Of a stretch of DNA of 64,000 nucleotides, positions 24,331-34,240 are shown piece by piece (positions within the stretch are counted from its first letter, which is position 1; each line of letters begins with the position of its first letter). The translations under genes were made by a program, and so were the position numbers. The DNA comes from Salipiger marinus (GTDB lineage Bacteria > Pseudomonadota > Alphaproteobacteria > Rhodobacterales > Rhodobacteraceae): the NCBI RefSeq assembly GCF_900100085.1, contig NZ_FNEJ01000027.1:1-64000 (forward strand), given 5' to 3'. Below the pieces are notes generated by a model. That model made no database searches, was not told the DNA's origin, and worked only from the letters and a program-made list of their open reading frames with translations.

Positions 24331-26634
24331 ATGCGGATCAAATTTATTGAGATCTCAAATTTTCGGAAACTGAAATCCACTCATCTAGATTTTGATCAAA
24401 AAACAACAATTTTGGTCGGCGCCAACAATAGCGGCAAGACTTCCGCGATGGTCGCTCTACGCATCTTTCTCCTTTCGCCGAACCGCCTTGCACTGCGTGA
24501 CGTGACGATCGCCAACTGGACTAAGATTGACCTGTTGGGTGAGGACTGGGAGACGGATGCCGAGGCGACAGTCGATTTTGACGCGCTCCTTCCCTCGGTG
24601 GACGTCTGGCTAGACGTGCCGCTTAGCGAGATTCAGCACGTCGTTCACATTTTGCCAACGCTGGATTGGTCCGGCGGATTGCTCGGCGTTCGACTAAAAT
24701 ATCATGCCAAAGACTTGGAAAAGCTAAAGGCTGAATATCTCGCGCAGCGAAGTGCTGCTCGGGATGCGTCAACTGCCGGCCCGAATGGAGAAGCGATCAA
24801 GATAGCGGTGTGGCCTCGCAACCTAACCGACTTTCTCGAACGGCGGTTGCGAGCGCATATCGAACTTTCGGCTTATCCGCTTGATCCGGCTGAGGTCACG
24901 CCACCGGGCAAGAACGGTCTGGCTATACCGCAAACCCTGCCCGCCAGTGCTCTTGCATTCGATCAGCCGCCTTTCAGGAAACTGATAAAGATCGACGAGA
25001 TCGCGGCACAGCGTGACTTCGCCGATGCGGTCGGCAACGAAGGTGGAGAAGACAAAGGCGAGGCAACCAGCCGTCGTTTTAAGCGCCGTTTGTCCGACCA
25101 GTTGCGCTCCTACTACGATCGCCATCTCGACCCATCCAAAACCCCGTCCGACAAGGATTATGAGGCGCTCGGGGCAATACAGGCCGCCGAACGAAGCTTT
25201 GACGCGAGACTTGAGGCAGGCTTCGCGACTGCATTTGAAGAGTTAGAAGATCTTGGATATCCGGGGATGAACAACCCCAAGCTTAAACTCTCCACGCTCC
25301 TTCGCGCGACGGATGGGCTGAAACATGGCTCCTCCGTACAGTATCAAGTCGCGGATCCTTCCGGTGATGGCACCAAGACCCTCAAACTCCCTGAAGACTA
25401 TTCGGGTCTCGGTTATCAGAATCTGATCGCAATGGTGTTCATGCTGATGGGTTTTCGCGACGAGTGGATGCGCGTCGAAAAGGCTGGCCTCCTCGAAGGC
25501 GTGGATGTGTCACACGAGATTCAACCTCTCCACTTGGTGCTTGTCGAGGAGCCTGAAGCCCATCTCCATGCCCAGGTCCAGCAGGTCTTCATCAACAAAG
25601 CCTACAACCTTCTCAGAAAGCATCCCGATCTAGGTGCCGAGGAAAGCTACTGCACCCAGCTCGTCGTCAGCACCCATTCCAGCCATGTTGCGCACGAGGC
25701 CGATTTCGCGAGCCTGCGATATTTTCGGCGCCGAGCCGCTGCGAGCAAAGGAGAAACGCCAACCACAACGGTCGCGAACCTCTCTCACATTTTTGGTGAC
25801 GGCGACGACACAAAGCGCTTCGTAAAACGGTACCTCAAGGCGACGCACTGCGACCTGTTTTTCGCGGACGGGGTCATATTTGTGGAAGGCCAAGCCGAAC
25901 GCATCCTTGTGCCGCACTTCATTCGCCATCATTTCCCCGAACTATCTCGTCGATATGTCACGCTGCTTGAGCTCGGCGGCAGCCATGTGCACAGTTTTCG
26001 GGATCTGATCGATGCTCTTGGAATCGCGACCCTGATCATCGGCGACCTCGACGCTACTGCGGCAGTCAAGATCATAGACAAGAATGGCAAGGAAGCAACG
26101 CGCTGGAAGTCGGCGCGCCCCGAACAAGGCAAGGAGCAGCGTACCGCTAACTCTGTCCTCAAGGAATGGCATCCCAAGAAGAAGCTGATCGACGAATTGG
26201 TCGCGCTCGCGCCCGAAGGGCATGTATCGGACGAAGGAGAGGACTACGAGCTCTACGTCGCCTATCAGAAGCCGGTGAAAATCAAGTCCCTCGGTCCGGG
26301 CGATGACATCATCATTCCACGAACATTCGAGGACGCCCTGATCTTGGAGAACCTCGCCACTATCGGAAATGTCGAGGGCTCTGTGACGTCGGTCAAGGTC
26401 AGATCCATCGTTGCGCAAGGCCTTTCGGGCGATGATCTTGAGGATGAACTGTTCGAGTTGTTGAAGACCGCTGAAAAAGCGGCATTCGCACTCGATTGTC
26501 TGATGATTGAGAACCCCACGGCCTTGGAACCACCGAGCTATATCGCGGCTGGACTTAAATGGTTCGAGCGGGCCGTCAGCAAAGATATTGCGGAAAGCGA
26601 ACTCAAGACGGGTAAAGCAGATGGCGGACATTGA
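24331..26634 (+). CDS. OLD-family ATPase/TOPRIM nuclease (Gabija GajA-like)
   Basis: A 767-residue protein. The N-terminal ABC-type ATPase has Walker A GANNSGKTSA (residues 30-39), a long insertion, then LHLVLVEEPEAHLHAQVQQ as Walker B/D-loop near residue 400 and VVSTHSSHVAHEAD as the switch His. The C-terminal TOPRIM domain has VIFVEGQAERIL (catalytic Glu near 515) and TLIIGDLDAT (metal-binding Asp near 570). OLD genes paired with a UvrD-like helicase are class 2 OLD, the group that includes Gabija GajA, a DNA nicking enzyme that acts in phage defence. It is larger than typical GajA (~580). It overlaps the helicase gene by 14 bases. Confidence 0.9.
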   Translation: MRIKFIEISNFRKLKSTHLDFDQKTTILVGANNSGKTSAMVALRIFLLSPNRLALRDVTIANWTKIDLLGEDWETDAEATVDFDALLPSVDVWLDVPLSEIQHVVHILPTLDWSGGLLGVRLKYHAKDLEKLKAEYLAQRSAARDASTAGPNGEAIKIAVWPRNLTDFLERRLRAHIELSAYPLDPAEVTPPGKNGLAIPQTLPASALAFDQPPFRKLIKIDEIAAQRDFADAVGNEGGEDKGEATSRRFKRRLSDQLRSYYDRHLDPSKTPSDKDYEALGAIQAAERSFDARLEAGFATAFEELEDLGYPGMNNPKLKLSTLLRATDGLKHGSSVQYQVADPSGDGTKTLKLPEDYSGLGYQNLIAMVFMLMGFRDEWMRVEKAGLLEGVDVSHEIQPLHLVLVEEPEAHLHAQVQQVFINKAYNLLRKHPDLGAEESYCTQLVVSTHSSHVAHEADFASLRYFRRRAAASKGETPTTTVANLSHIFGDGDDTKRFVKRYLKATHCDLFFADGVIFVEGQAERILVPHFIRHHFPELSRRYVTLLELGGSHVHSFRDLIDALGIATLIIGDLDATAAVKIIDKNGKEATRWKSARPEQGKEQRTANSVLKEWHPKKKLIDELVALAPEGHVSDEGEDYELYVAYQKPVKIKSLGPGDDIIIPRTFEDALILENLATIGNVEGSVTSVKVRSIVAQGLSGDDLEDELFELLKTAEKAAFALDCLMIENPTALEPPSYIAAGLKWFERAVSKDIAESELKTGKADGGH

Positions 26635-28540
26635 GACTGCGCCGGCGGACTTCGATGATGGCGCTGACGCCCAGATACGAGACTGCTTGAACCCCGCCAA
26701 TCCACAGAGCTTCTTCCTGTACGCGGGAGCGGGCTCAGGGAAGACGCGCTCGCTTAAGAACGCACTGGATGCTTTCCGCGAAGATCACGGCACAGCTTTC
26801 AGGCGTAGCGGTAAGAAGATCGCGGTGATCACCTATACGAATGCAGCAGCCAATGAAATCGCTGAACGCGTAGGTGAGGATCCCGTGTTTCCGATTTCGA
26901 CAATCCACAGTTTCTGCTGGAAGCATATTGGAACCTACCATAGCGACATCCAGGCGTGGCTGCTCGCGACGCTCCCTGTCGATCTGGCCGAACTGCACGA
27001 GAAGCAAGCAAGGGGGCGCGCCGGCACCAAGGCGGCGCTGGATCGCGAACGCGCAATTGCCTCTATTACGCGGCGTCTCGAATGGCTTAGAACTCCCCGG
27101 CGGTTCACTTACAATCCGAACGGAGACAATTTCGGCCAAGACTCGCTGTCCCATTCCGAGGTCCTGAAGATCACGGCGGCGTTCATTGAAAACAAACCAT
27201 CGATGCAGGCGGTCCTCGTCAACAAGTATCCCTTCCTGCTCATCGATGAGAGTCAGGACACAAACAAGGGCCTACTCGAGGCCTTTTTCGCACTCGCAGC
27301 TTCGAACAAGGGCATGTTTGCTGTGGGCCTGTTCGGGGATATGATGCAAAGGATTTTTCTCGACGGTCATCCGGAACTGGAACGCCTGGTTCCGGAAGAT
27401 TGGGCCCGTCCCGTAAAGCGACTGAACCACAGATCACCTCAGCGCGTGATCGCGCTTGGCAATGTGCTTCGCGCTCCGATTGATCATCAAAGCCAGGTGG
27501 CCCGCGAAGATAGCGATGTCGGGCTTGTTCGCTTGTTTGTCGCCTCCAGCAGCACGCCCGACAAGCCGGCGTTCGAGCGGCAGGTTCAGGAGCGAATGGC
27601 TGAATTTTGCGGCGATCCTGATTGGCGGGACCAAGCAGGAGTGAAGGCGCTCACGCTCGAACACCATATGGCGGCGTCAAGGTACGGGTTCCTTGAAATG
27701 TTCCAGGCGCTTGACCGGGACTCGCGCCTATCGACCGGGCTTCGGACAGGAGAGATGGCGGGCCTAAGGCTTTTTACCGAACGCGTCGCTCCGCTAGTCG
27801 CGGCTGCACAGGCGAACAATGCCTTCGCGGTCATGGCTCACCTCCGCGCAACTTCTCCCCTTCTGAAGCGATCAGCGATTGCTGAGAGGTCGATAGCCGA
27901 CGATCCGTTGCAGCCAATTCGTGCAGGTGTAGACGCGCTGCTGGGCCTCGACACCGAAAGCCCAGATGCAACCTTTCTCACCGTTCTCCAATGCGTGGCG
28001 GAACATGGACTGTTCGAAATTCCTGCTGCCCTGCAGCCGTTTGTCGCTGATGAACCGAAGGCCGATGCGGCCGCGCCTGAGCCAACTAGTGAAGATGCAG
28101 AGTCGAACGAGGAGGAGGCAGTCGCGGAGGCATCTCCCGAGAGCCTGGAGGCTTGGCGGGCATTTCTTGAGACACCGTACCACCAAACGGTCCCTTTCGC
28201 AGAATATGTCAGCGATCGTGGTCCCTTCGGAACCCATCAGGGCGTAAAGGGCCTTGAATTCGACCGCGTATTGGTAATTCTTGACGATAGCGACGCGCGT
28301 GGTTTTCTGTTTTCTTACGATAAGCTGTTCGAAGCCAAACCGCTGTCGGGCACTGACCGCAAGCATCTTGCCGATGGCACCGAAGGCGGCATCACGCGCA
28401 CGCGGCGCCTCCTCTACGTCACCTGTACACGAGCGCAGAAAAGCTTGGCGCTAGTCGCCTATTCCGAAGATCCCGATACTCTCGTCGCCTCCGCACTTCG
28501 TAACGGTTGGTTCGAAGTTCATGAGATCGAACGATTTTGA
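26621..28540 (+). CDS. UvrD/Rep-like helicase (Gabija GajB-like)
   Basis: A 639-residue superfamily 1 helicase. Walker A AGAGSGKT (residues 35-42), motif Ia AVITYTNAAANEIAERV, PISTIHSFCW, motif II LLIDESQDTNKG (near 208), motif III GLFGDMMQRIF, motif IV LNHRSPQRV, motif V HQGVKGLEFDRVLVILDD and motif VI RRLLYVTCTRAQ are all visible. In Gabija the GajB helicase partners GajA and senses DNA termini produced by phage replication. ATG at 26621 gives a short overlap with the nuclease gene, typical for the pair. An acidic linker near residues 485-510 (many Glu) is noticeable. Confidence 0.9.
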   Translation: MADIETAPADFDDGADAQIRDCLNPANPQSFFLYAGAGSGKTRSLKNALDAFREDHGTAFRRSGKKIAVITYTNAAANEIAERVGEDPVFPISTIHSFCWKHIGTYHSDIQAWLLATLPVDLAELHEKQARGRAGTKAALDRERAIASITRRLEWLRTPRRFTYNPNGDNFGQDSLSHSEVLKITAAFIENKPSMQAVLVNKYPFLLIDESQDTNKGLLEAFFALAASNKGMFAVGLFGDMMQRIFLDGHPELERLVPEDWARPVKRLNHRSPQRVIALGNVLRAPIDHQSQVAREDSDVGLVRLFVASSSTPDKPAFERQVQERMAEFCGDPDWRDQAGVKALTLEHHMAASRYGFLEMFQALDRDSRLSTGLRTGEMAGLRLFTERVAPLVAAAQANNAFAVMAHLRATSPLLKRSAIAERSIADDPLQPIRAGVDALLGLDTESPDATFLTVLQCVAEHGLFEIPAALQPFVADEPKADAAAPEPTSEDAESNEEEAVAEASPESLEAWRAFLETPYHQTVPFAEYVSDRGPFGTHQGVKGLEFDRVLVILDDSDARGFLFSYDKLFEAKPLSGTDRKHLADGTEGGITRTRRLLYVTCTRAQKSLALVAYSEDPDTLVASALRNGWFEVHEIERF

Positions 28541-28841
28541 GCACGGACCACGGAGAATATGATCGATTGTCTGACAATTCGTCCAGCACCCAGCGACAGT
28601 ACAGTGGGTCAGAAAACCTCCGCTGCCCTTGTGTTGTGAAGACCTGCTTCAGTCATCCGGATCACTTCATGACAGGCGCCGCCGAACCTCTCACCAACCC
28701 TTAATCTTTCACCGCCAGCCGGCCCGGTCTGCTCCTCTTTGGTCTGACGGAGCTCCGCGATCGCGGCTGGTCATGCGCGATTGAGTTGGAGCCTTCCCAT
28801 TCGTTGGTAGGTTCTCTATCCATAGCTAGAGGAGATATTTG
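28541..28841. other. Intergenic stretch between the Gabija-like pair and the DUF2235 gene
   Basis: About 300 bases with no recognisable frame. It ends in the good ribosome-binding site GAGGAG, 7 bases before the DUF2235 start. The promoter of the following genes must be here; no palindrome stood out. Confidence 0.4.
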
Positions 28842-30002
28842 ATGCCGAAGAACATTGTCATTTGCTGTGACGGGACGGGTAATGAAATTGGCGTCAAGAT
28901 GTCAAATGTCCTCAAGCTGTATCGAACCCTTGAGAAGGACGACGACCAAGTTGTGTACTACGACCCCGGCGTCGGGACGCTAGGACAACGAAAGACGTGG
29001 GGACGACTTACCCAAAACGCAAGAGGCATATTGGGCCTCGCCACTGGCTATGGATTGGACGACGATGTCCTAGGCGCGTATCGCTTTTTGGCCCAGAACT
29101 ACAGTGAAGGTGACCAGGTGTTTCTTTTCGGCTTTAGCCGCGGCGCCTACAGCGTTCGCATCTTAGCCGGCTTCATTCATCTCCTTGGGTTGCTGCGCCC
29201 GGATCAGCTGAATTACGTCGGCTACGCATTTGCCGCCTACAAGCGCGCCGCTATGGATGGGGAGGATCTTTCTGTCGCTTGGCATTTCCGAAGAATCGTA
29301 GGGGGGCGGACGATGCCGATCAAATTTCTTGGCGTATGGGATACCGTTGCATCGGTCATCGTGCCACGTCCAGACCGCTTCTATATCCCTAGCCTGGAGA
29401 CGTTGCCCTACACACTGCAGAACCCCAGTGTTGAAGTCTTTCGTCAAGCGATCGCTATCGATGAATCCCGCCGGATGTTCCGTTTGCGGCCCTGGAAAGA
29501 TGACCAAGATTTTAGGCCGAACCGCTTTTCGACGTCGGAGCCTCAAAAGCAGGACAGTCGACAGGTTTGGTTCGCGGGCTGCCATTCCGACATCGGTGGG
29601 GGGTATCCCGAATCTCAAAGCGGGCTGTCAAAGTTTCCGCTCCGTTGGATGACCCAACACGCCAAGGCATATGGGTTGAACATAAATACGTCGATGTTCA
29701 ATCATCTTGTAGAAGGGCGGGCGAGACGTGGGAGCGAGCATGAATACGTGGAACCTTACGCGGGTGCAGAGCTGCATAAATCAGCAACCGGTGCCTGGCG
29801 CATCCTCGAGTGGCTGCCCAAGGAGGTGAAATTGCGAGAGTGGCCGGCGCGCAAGGCCATGTTCGGATTGTATCTGCCGCACTGCGAACCGCGCTTGATT
29901 CCGGAAAATGCTCTTATCCACGAGTCGGTATTCCAGCGGAAAAATACCCTTCCAGCCTACCAGCCGCAGAATTTACCAAAATCATTTGAGATCGAGGCAT
30001 GA
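28842..30002 (+). CDS. DUF2235 lipase-fold (alpha/beta hydrolase) protein
   Basis: A 386-residue protein of the DUF2235 family. It starts PKNIVICCDGTGNEIG. The nucleophile elbow is LFGFSRGAYSVR (Ser near residue 99), the acid is probably in FLGVWDTVAS, and the His in AGCHSDIGGGYPE. This family includes the Tle1-type phospholipases of type VI secretion, but no T6SS, VgrG or immunity gene is nearby and there is no signal peptide, so an intracellular role is likely. It is 67 bases from the next gene on the same strand and probably co-transcribed with it. In this island a lipid-cleaving abortive effector is a fair guess, not proven. Confidence 0.85.
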   Translation: MPKNIVICCDGTGNEIGVKMSNVLKLYRTLEKDDDQVVYYDPGVGTLGQRKTWGRLTQNARGILGLATGYGLDDDVLGAYRFLAQNYSEGDQVFLFGFSRGAYSVRILAGFIHLLGLLRPDQLNYVGYAFAAYKRAAMDGEDLSVAWHFRRIVGGRTMPIKFLGVWDTVASVIVPRPDRFYIPSLETLPYTLQNPSVEVFRQAIAIDESRRMFRLRPWKDDQDFRPNRFSTSEPQKQDSRQVWFAGCHSDIGGGYPESQSGLSKFPLRWMTQHAKAYGLNINTSMFNHLVEGRARRGSEHEYVEPYAGAELHKSATGAWRILEWLPKEVKLREWPARKAMFGLYLPHCEPRLIPENALIHESVFQRKNTLPAYQPQNLPKSFEIEA

Positions 30003-30069
30003 GCGCGCGGAGAAACTGATTAGACCCCTACTGGTCATCCACCCAAGACCGGCAAGCTGAGAGATCCCA

Positions 30070-31938
30070 ATGGCAATATCCAGCGATCAATGCACACCGT
30101 ACCTGTCTGTTGCGCTTTACCGTGCAAAAAATGAACAGGCGATTGGACCGAGCGATTTGCTCACTGCGATCCGCGATTTTGCCAAGGAAAATGCTGAGAA
30201 GAAAGGCAAGGAAAAGCCTAGATTTCCGACTGTTCTGGACCCCTGGATCGAAGTTGAGGGAACGACGATCGCCCTGGCGCACTATGTCGAAAAGAGAGTT
30301 CCGAGTTGGTTCGTTGGTGAAGGTATTACAGACACACTAAATCAGCTGATCATCGTCGCCAGACGCGGAAGTCTGTACGCCTTACTGTTCTCCGACAATG
30401 GCCTTCGAAGCTCGGTTTCAAAGAAGGTCTTACGAGCCGCCGACGGACCCTTTGCGAGCATCACGCGGCTCAGCTCGAGCCAGATCAACAAGGCATTTGT
30501 CGAGAGCGAGGTTCGGACGCTTTGGCTCAGCGGGACACACCGTCGAACCGCAATCAAGCCTGACTCTAAGATTCTCTCGGGACTCGAATTGGAGACCTCC
30601 CTCGATCCGCTTGGGGACCAGACCTATTACTTCAGCTCGGTCCGCAGTACGATGTCGCTATCAGACGACTTGACGGGTGCGGTCGTCGGTGCAAGCCCGT
30701 CGGGAGGCCGTATCTGGATTGGCCCCACCCGGTCCTGGAACGAATTCACCAGATCCATCGGCATCATTCTCGACCGAGCGGCCACCTGCATGAACGATGC
30801 TGCGCGGCCGGACAAACCTCTCCCAATTCTCGCCTCGACGATCTCTACTCTAGATGGAATTGAGCAGCCCTACGACCTCGCGTTCATTGTACCCGAACAG
30901 GTGCACGATGGCGACGGCGAGGCAGATGAGGGCGAACTTCGATGGCTCCAGCAGTTTGGCGATGCAGCTCGGTTTGAGGTCACAGCCGTCGCCGGAAGCG
31001 CAAACTTTGAGGCTGACGTATACTGGGCAACAGACAGGCTTGGGCGACTGGCCTACGACTTCGAGCAATCCACAGGCGCAGATATCCGACTCAAAATTCG
31101 GCAGGTGGACGGTTTCAACAACAATGACCGGGATCCTGAAATTCTTACGATCTGCCGGGACCCAGGAAACCTCACGGTCTATTTCGACACGGGCCATACG
31201 TACTCGCGCGGTCATTTCTACGAAGCCCGCTTCAGAGACGCCAGGTTCTCCGACTGGCAGTGGGTTTCGATGGCACACGATGAAACTGACTTTTGGCAAG
31301 AGAAGCCATTGGACGGCAAACGGTTTGCGGTTGAGAACACCGGCAATGCCGAAGACAAATCCCTTTTTGGCATGGTTGCAAGGCACTGGCCAAATCTGGC
31401 GGAACGAGGTCCGCAGACCGGCTGGCTCGTGTGCGACGACGGAGCCATGGAGTCGGCCGATTTCATCCATATCGACGACGCGAGTAACCCGCCTGAACTG
31501 ACATTGATCCACGTGAAAGGAAGCGGGTCTGACAAAAACAACCGCGGGCTGTCCGTGTCCGACTATGAGGTTGTCGTCGGTCAGGCGATCAAGAATCTCC
31601 GCCACATCGACCGCGGGTTGCTGCGAGAGAAGTTGGGGGCAAACGCCGACGGCGTACTTGAGAACGCAGTCTGGCATAATGGTCAAAGGCAGGAAAACCG
31701 AGGCGCGTTACTCGCCATGCTCGATGGGTTGGGCTCAAACATGAAAACGACTGTGGTTGTGTTCCAGCCGCGGGCGCGCCGTTCCGTTTTCAACAGCATT
31801 CGAGGAAGGATGGATGATGGTGACATGAACCGATCAGATGTCCGTCGCATGCAGCAACTGGATGCTCTTCTTCTCGGAGCGCGGGCTGATTGTTTTTCGC
31901 TGGGAGCGGAGTTCCGCGTGATTGCGGATGATAGCTAG
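30070..31938 (+). CDS. Unrecognised large protein with nuclease-like C-terminal segment
   Basis: A 622-residue soluble protein that I cannot place in a named family. The N-terminal ~330 residues are mixed alpha/beta (TLWLSGTHRRTAIKPDSKIL and LDPLGDQTYYFSSVRSTMS are distinctive). The C-terminal part contains ESADFIHIDD..ELTLIHVKGSGSDKN followed by VVVGQAIKNLRHI. The pattern Asp, then a strand ending xHVKG, then a helix with Gln resembles the PD-(D/E)xK or Mrr-like nuclease core, where xK follows the second acid. It follows the DUF2235 gene and precedes the CBASS genes by 92 bases. It could be the partner of DUF2235 in a two-gene defence system, or an accessory of CBASS. Confidence 0.55.
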   Translation: MAISSDQCTPYLSVALYRAKNEQAIGPSDLLTAIRDFAKENAEKKGKEKPRFPTVLDPWIEVEGTTIALAHYVEKRVPSWFVGEGITDTLNQLIIVARRGSLYALLFSDNGLRSSVSKKVLRAADGPFASITRLSSSQINKAFVESEVRTLWLSGTHRRTAIKPDSKILSGLELETSLDPLGDQTYYFSSVRSTMSLSDDLTGAVVGASPSGGRIWIGPTRSWNEFTRSIGIILDRAATCMNDAARPDKPLPILASTISTLDGIEQPYDLAFIVPEQVHDGDGEADEGELRWLQQFGDAARFEVTAVAGSANFEADVYWATDRLGRLAYDFEQSTGADIRLKIRQVDGFNNNDRDPEILTICRDPGNLTVYFDTGHTYSRGHFYEARFRDARFSDWQWVSMAHDETDFWQEKPLDGKRFAVENTGNAEDKSLFGMVARHWPNLAERGPQTGWLVCDDGAMESADFIHIDDASNPPELTLIHVKGSGSDKNNRGLSVSDYEVVVGQAIKNLRHIDRGLLREKLGANADGVLENAVWHNGQRQENRGALLAMLDGLGSNMKTTVVVFQPRARRSVFNSIRGRMDDGDMNRSDVRRMQQLDALLLGARADCFSLGAEFRVIADDS

Positions 31939-32030
31939 CCAGGATTGTCGGCCATCCACAAAAACACCCCCGCAGGACCCTCGGGATCTCGTGTACCATT
32001 TGTCGCTTTGATTAAAAGGAGGCCATTTGC

Positions 32031-32241
32031 ATGGCGTTCACGCTGCCGAATACCCGACCCCTCGACGATCTGCTCGAAGACCTTGTCGAGGAACTGCAGG
32101 TGCCGCCAGGCCGCTACGAGCAGGCCGAGAGAAGCTACAAGTCGCTTGGTGAGTGGTTGCACAGGCCGGAGTCAACCGTGCGGGAGAGCGATCCTGACGT
32201 TTATGTGCAGGGCTCATTCCGCTTGGGGACGGCGATCAAGC
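32031..32241 (+). pseudogene. CD-NTase (CBASS cyclase), N-terminal part, split by IS66
   Basis: The first 70 codons of a CD-NTase: MAFTLPNTRPLDDLLEDL up to the nucleotide-binding motif VYVQGSFRLGTAIK. The frame then enters IS66 DNA and stops after 12 foreign residues. Joining base 32241 to 35074 (removing the element and one copy of the 8-bp target repeat) restores GTAIKP-ASDEEDYDIDM in frame and a protein of 513 residues. The ribosome-binding site AAAGGAGG lies upstream. The fragment on its own carries the GS motif but not the catalytic aspartates, so it cannot make cyclic nucleotides. Confidence 0.92.
32234..32241. repeat. IS66 target-site duplication, left copy (GATCAAGC)
   Basis: GATCAAGC directly before the left end of the IS66 element; the identical octamer follows the right end at 35066-35073. 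Eight bases is the duplication length made by IS66-family elements. Confidence 0.95.
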
Positions 32242-32256
32242 GTAACCGGCCGGTTG

Positions 32257-32553
32257 CTACCGCGGTGATTTTGCCTTGATGCGGGCGACGAGTTCTGCGT
32301 CGTGGACGAAGTCGTCGAGGAACTCATGCCAAGTTTCGGGGGTCATGCGCGCGGCCCTGAGCATGTCTCGGAGTTCTTCGATGCCGCGGTCTGTGAGAGC
32401 CGTAATGGCTTCCTCCGAACTGGTGTAGACGCTGATGATGTCACCGTAGGTCAGATTGTCGTCGTTGGAGACGATGGCTTCTAGCAACTCGGGGTCTTCG
32501 CCGAGCATCTTCGCGACATAGTCAATGGTGAAGACATGAGTGACAGTCGCCAT
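32257..32553 (-). CDS. IS66 passenger protein, hypothetical (98 residues)
   Basis: Starts [20 protein letters not shown] and ends ELVARIKAKSPR. It is acidic and largely helical, with ETWHEFLDDFVHDAELVARI near the end. The start codon overlaps the stop of tnpC (TGATG at 32551-32555), so it is translated after the transposase and ends 15 bases inside the left terminal repeat. Small genes of this kind follow tnpC in many alphaproteobacterial IS66 elements; the function is unknown, with no toxin-antitoxin or nuclease motif visible. Confidence 0.75.
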   Translation of the reverse strand: MATVTHVFTIDYVAKMLGEDPELLEAIVSNDDNLTYGDIISVYTSSEEAITALTDRGIEELRDMLRAARMTPETWHEFLDDFVHDAELVARIKAKSPR

Positions 32554-34178
32554 CAGGCGACCTCGGCCTGAGCAGTGCCCATCGGCGCCCAGTTCCACGG
32601 GAGGAGCTCGTCGAGCCGGTTGATCTTGTGATCGTGGATGCGGTCGAGCACGTCCGCGAGATAGGCCTGCGGATCGAGGCCGTTCAGCTTGGCCGTCTCG
32701 ATGATCGTCATGGCGCGGGCCAGCGTTTCGCCGCCGGTGTCGGCACCCGCGAAGAGCCAGTTCTTCCGGCCGATGCCGATCGGGCGCAGGGCACGCTCGG
32801 CCGGATTGTTGTCGATCGCCACGCGGCCATCGGTGAGGAAGAGGCTGAACGAAGCCCGGCGTGCCAGCCCATAGCGGAACGCGCGGGCGAGGTCGCCCTT
32901 GCCGGGGATCCGCGTGAGCTGGCTTTCGGACCAGGCGAAGAAGGCCTCGACCCTCGGCGCGCTGTGCTTCTGGCGCGCGGTGAGACGGATCTCGGCGGGC
33001 TGCCCGTTGATCTCGCGCTCGATGTCGTAGAGCGCGCCGATGCGGTCGAGCGCCTCGCGCGCGATGGCGGATTTCGTCTTGTCCCATTCGTCATGGAAGT
33101 CGCGCCGCAGATGCGCCCAGCATGACGCCTCTTGCAGGCGGGGCGTACCGTCGGGATCGGGTTCGTAAAGTTTGGCGTAGCCCTTGTATCCATCGGCCTG
33201 CAGGATACCGCGGGTCTGGGCGAGATGCCCATGGACATGCTCTTGCTTCCAATCCGGGGCGAAGCGGTAGACCGCCCCGGGTGGCGCTGTGCCTGCCCAA
33301 GGTCGTGGATCACGGACATAGGCCCAGATCCGTCCCTGCTTCACCCCTTTGCCGAGGCCACGGTCCTTGAGGGACCTGTCCAGCACCCGGATCGGGGTAT
33401 CATCGGCGTGGAGGAGGTCACTGGCCATCACATCGGCCTCGATCCGCTCGATCAGCGGGGCCAGCACCTTCATCGCGCGCCCGCACCAGTCGACCAGCGT
33501 GCTGTCCGGGATGTCGGCGCCCATGCGGGCGAAGATCTCGTTCAGGCGATACAAGGGAAGATGGTCGTCGAACTTGGACACGAGGATCCAGGCCAGCAGG
33601 GCCGCACTCGCCATGCTGCCGGGGATCGGACGGCTGGGCGCGGGCGCCTGCACCATCTTTTCGCAACGGCGGCAGGACTTCTTCAGACGTGCGATCTGCA
33701 GGACCTTCAGCTGTGCCGCCACCAGGTCGAGCATCTCGCTCATGTCCTCGCCCACGAGGCGCAGGTCACCGCCACAATCCGGGCAGCAGCTGCCCGGGTC
33801 GAGCTCGCGCCGCTCGCGCGGGGTGGTTGCTGACACGCGGGGGCGACGGCGCGGCCTGCCCTCGTCGATGTCACCGGTCGTGACCTCAAGGACGGTATCC
33901 GCCGCGTCTTCGTCCGCCGGGGTGGTGACGCTCTCGGCGCTGGCGATGAGCAGATCCTCGAGGGCCAGTTCGAGCTGTTCGATTTCGCGCTCGATCTTTT
34001 CCGAAGACTTGCCGAAGGCCTGCTTCTTGAGCTTCGCGATCCGCATACGCAGCGTCTGGATCAGCTGGTCATGCGCCCGGATCGTCGCCGACATCTTCGC
34101 GTTTTCCGCCTGCAAGGCGGCAATCATCGTCTTCAGAACAGCAGGATCTTCGGGAAGGATGGGTGTGTCGCTCGACAT
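32553..34178 (-). CDS. tnpC: IS66 family transposase TnpC
   Basis: A 541-residue DDE transposase. The N-terminal leucine-rich coil ([20 protein letters not shown] and [20 protein letters not shown]) is followed by the zinc finger [15 protein letters not shown] with the second pair [11 protein letters not shown]. The DDE core follows: the first Asp in [13 protein letters not shown], the second in [14 protein letters not shown], and the Glu in [23 protein letters not shown] at 34178 ([11 protein letters not shown]) is preferred to one five codons upstream. It is the catalytic component of the element. Confidence 0.95.
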   Translation of the reverse strand: MSSDTPILPEDPAVLKTMIAALQAENAKMSATIRAHDQLIQTLRMRIAKLKKQAFGKSSEKIEREIEQLELALEDLLIASAESVTTPADEDAADTVLEVTTGDIDEGRPRRRPRVSATTPRERRELDPGSCCPDCGGDLRLVGEDMSEMLDLVAAQLKVLQIARLKKSCRRCEKMVQAPAPSRPIPGSMASAALLAWILVSKFDDHLPLYRLNEIFARMGADIPDSTLVDWCGRAMKVLAPLIERIEADVMASDLLHADDTPIRVLDRSLKDRGLGKGVKQGRIWAYVRDPRPWAGTAPPGAVYRFAPDWKQEHVHGHLAQTRGILQADGYKGYAKLYEPDPDGTPRLQEASCWAHLRRDFHDEWDKTKSAIAREALDRIGALYDIEREINGQPAEIRLTARQKHSAPRVEAFFAWSESQLTRIPGKGDLARAFRYGLARRASFSLFLTDGRVAIDNNPAERALRPIGIGRKNWLFAGADTGGETLARAMTIIETAKLNGLDPQAYLADVLDRIHDHKINRLDELLPWNWAPMGTAQAEVA

Positions 34179-34240
34179 GCCATCACCTACCACACCCGGT
34201 CAGATATCGCCATAAAAACAAAGCGTTTCAGGCGGATAAA

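Noticed and set aside
28842-30002. DUF2235 protein as a type VI secretion effector
   Set aside because: No VgrG, PAAR, adaptor or immunity gene nearby and no secretion signal; the context is defence genes.
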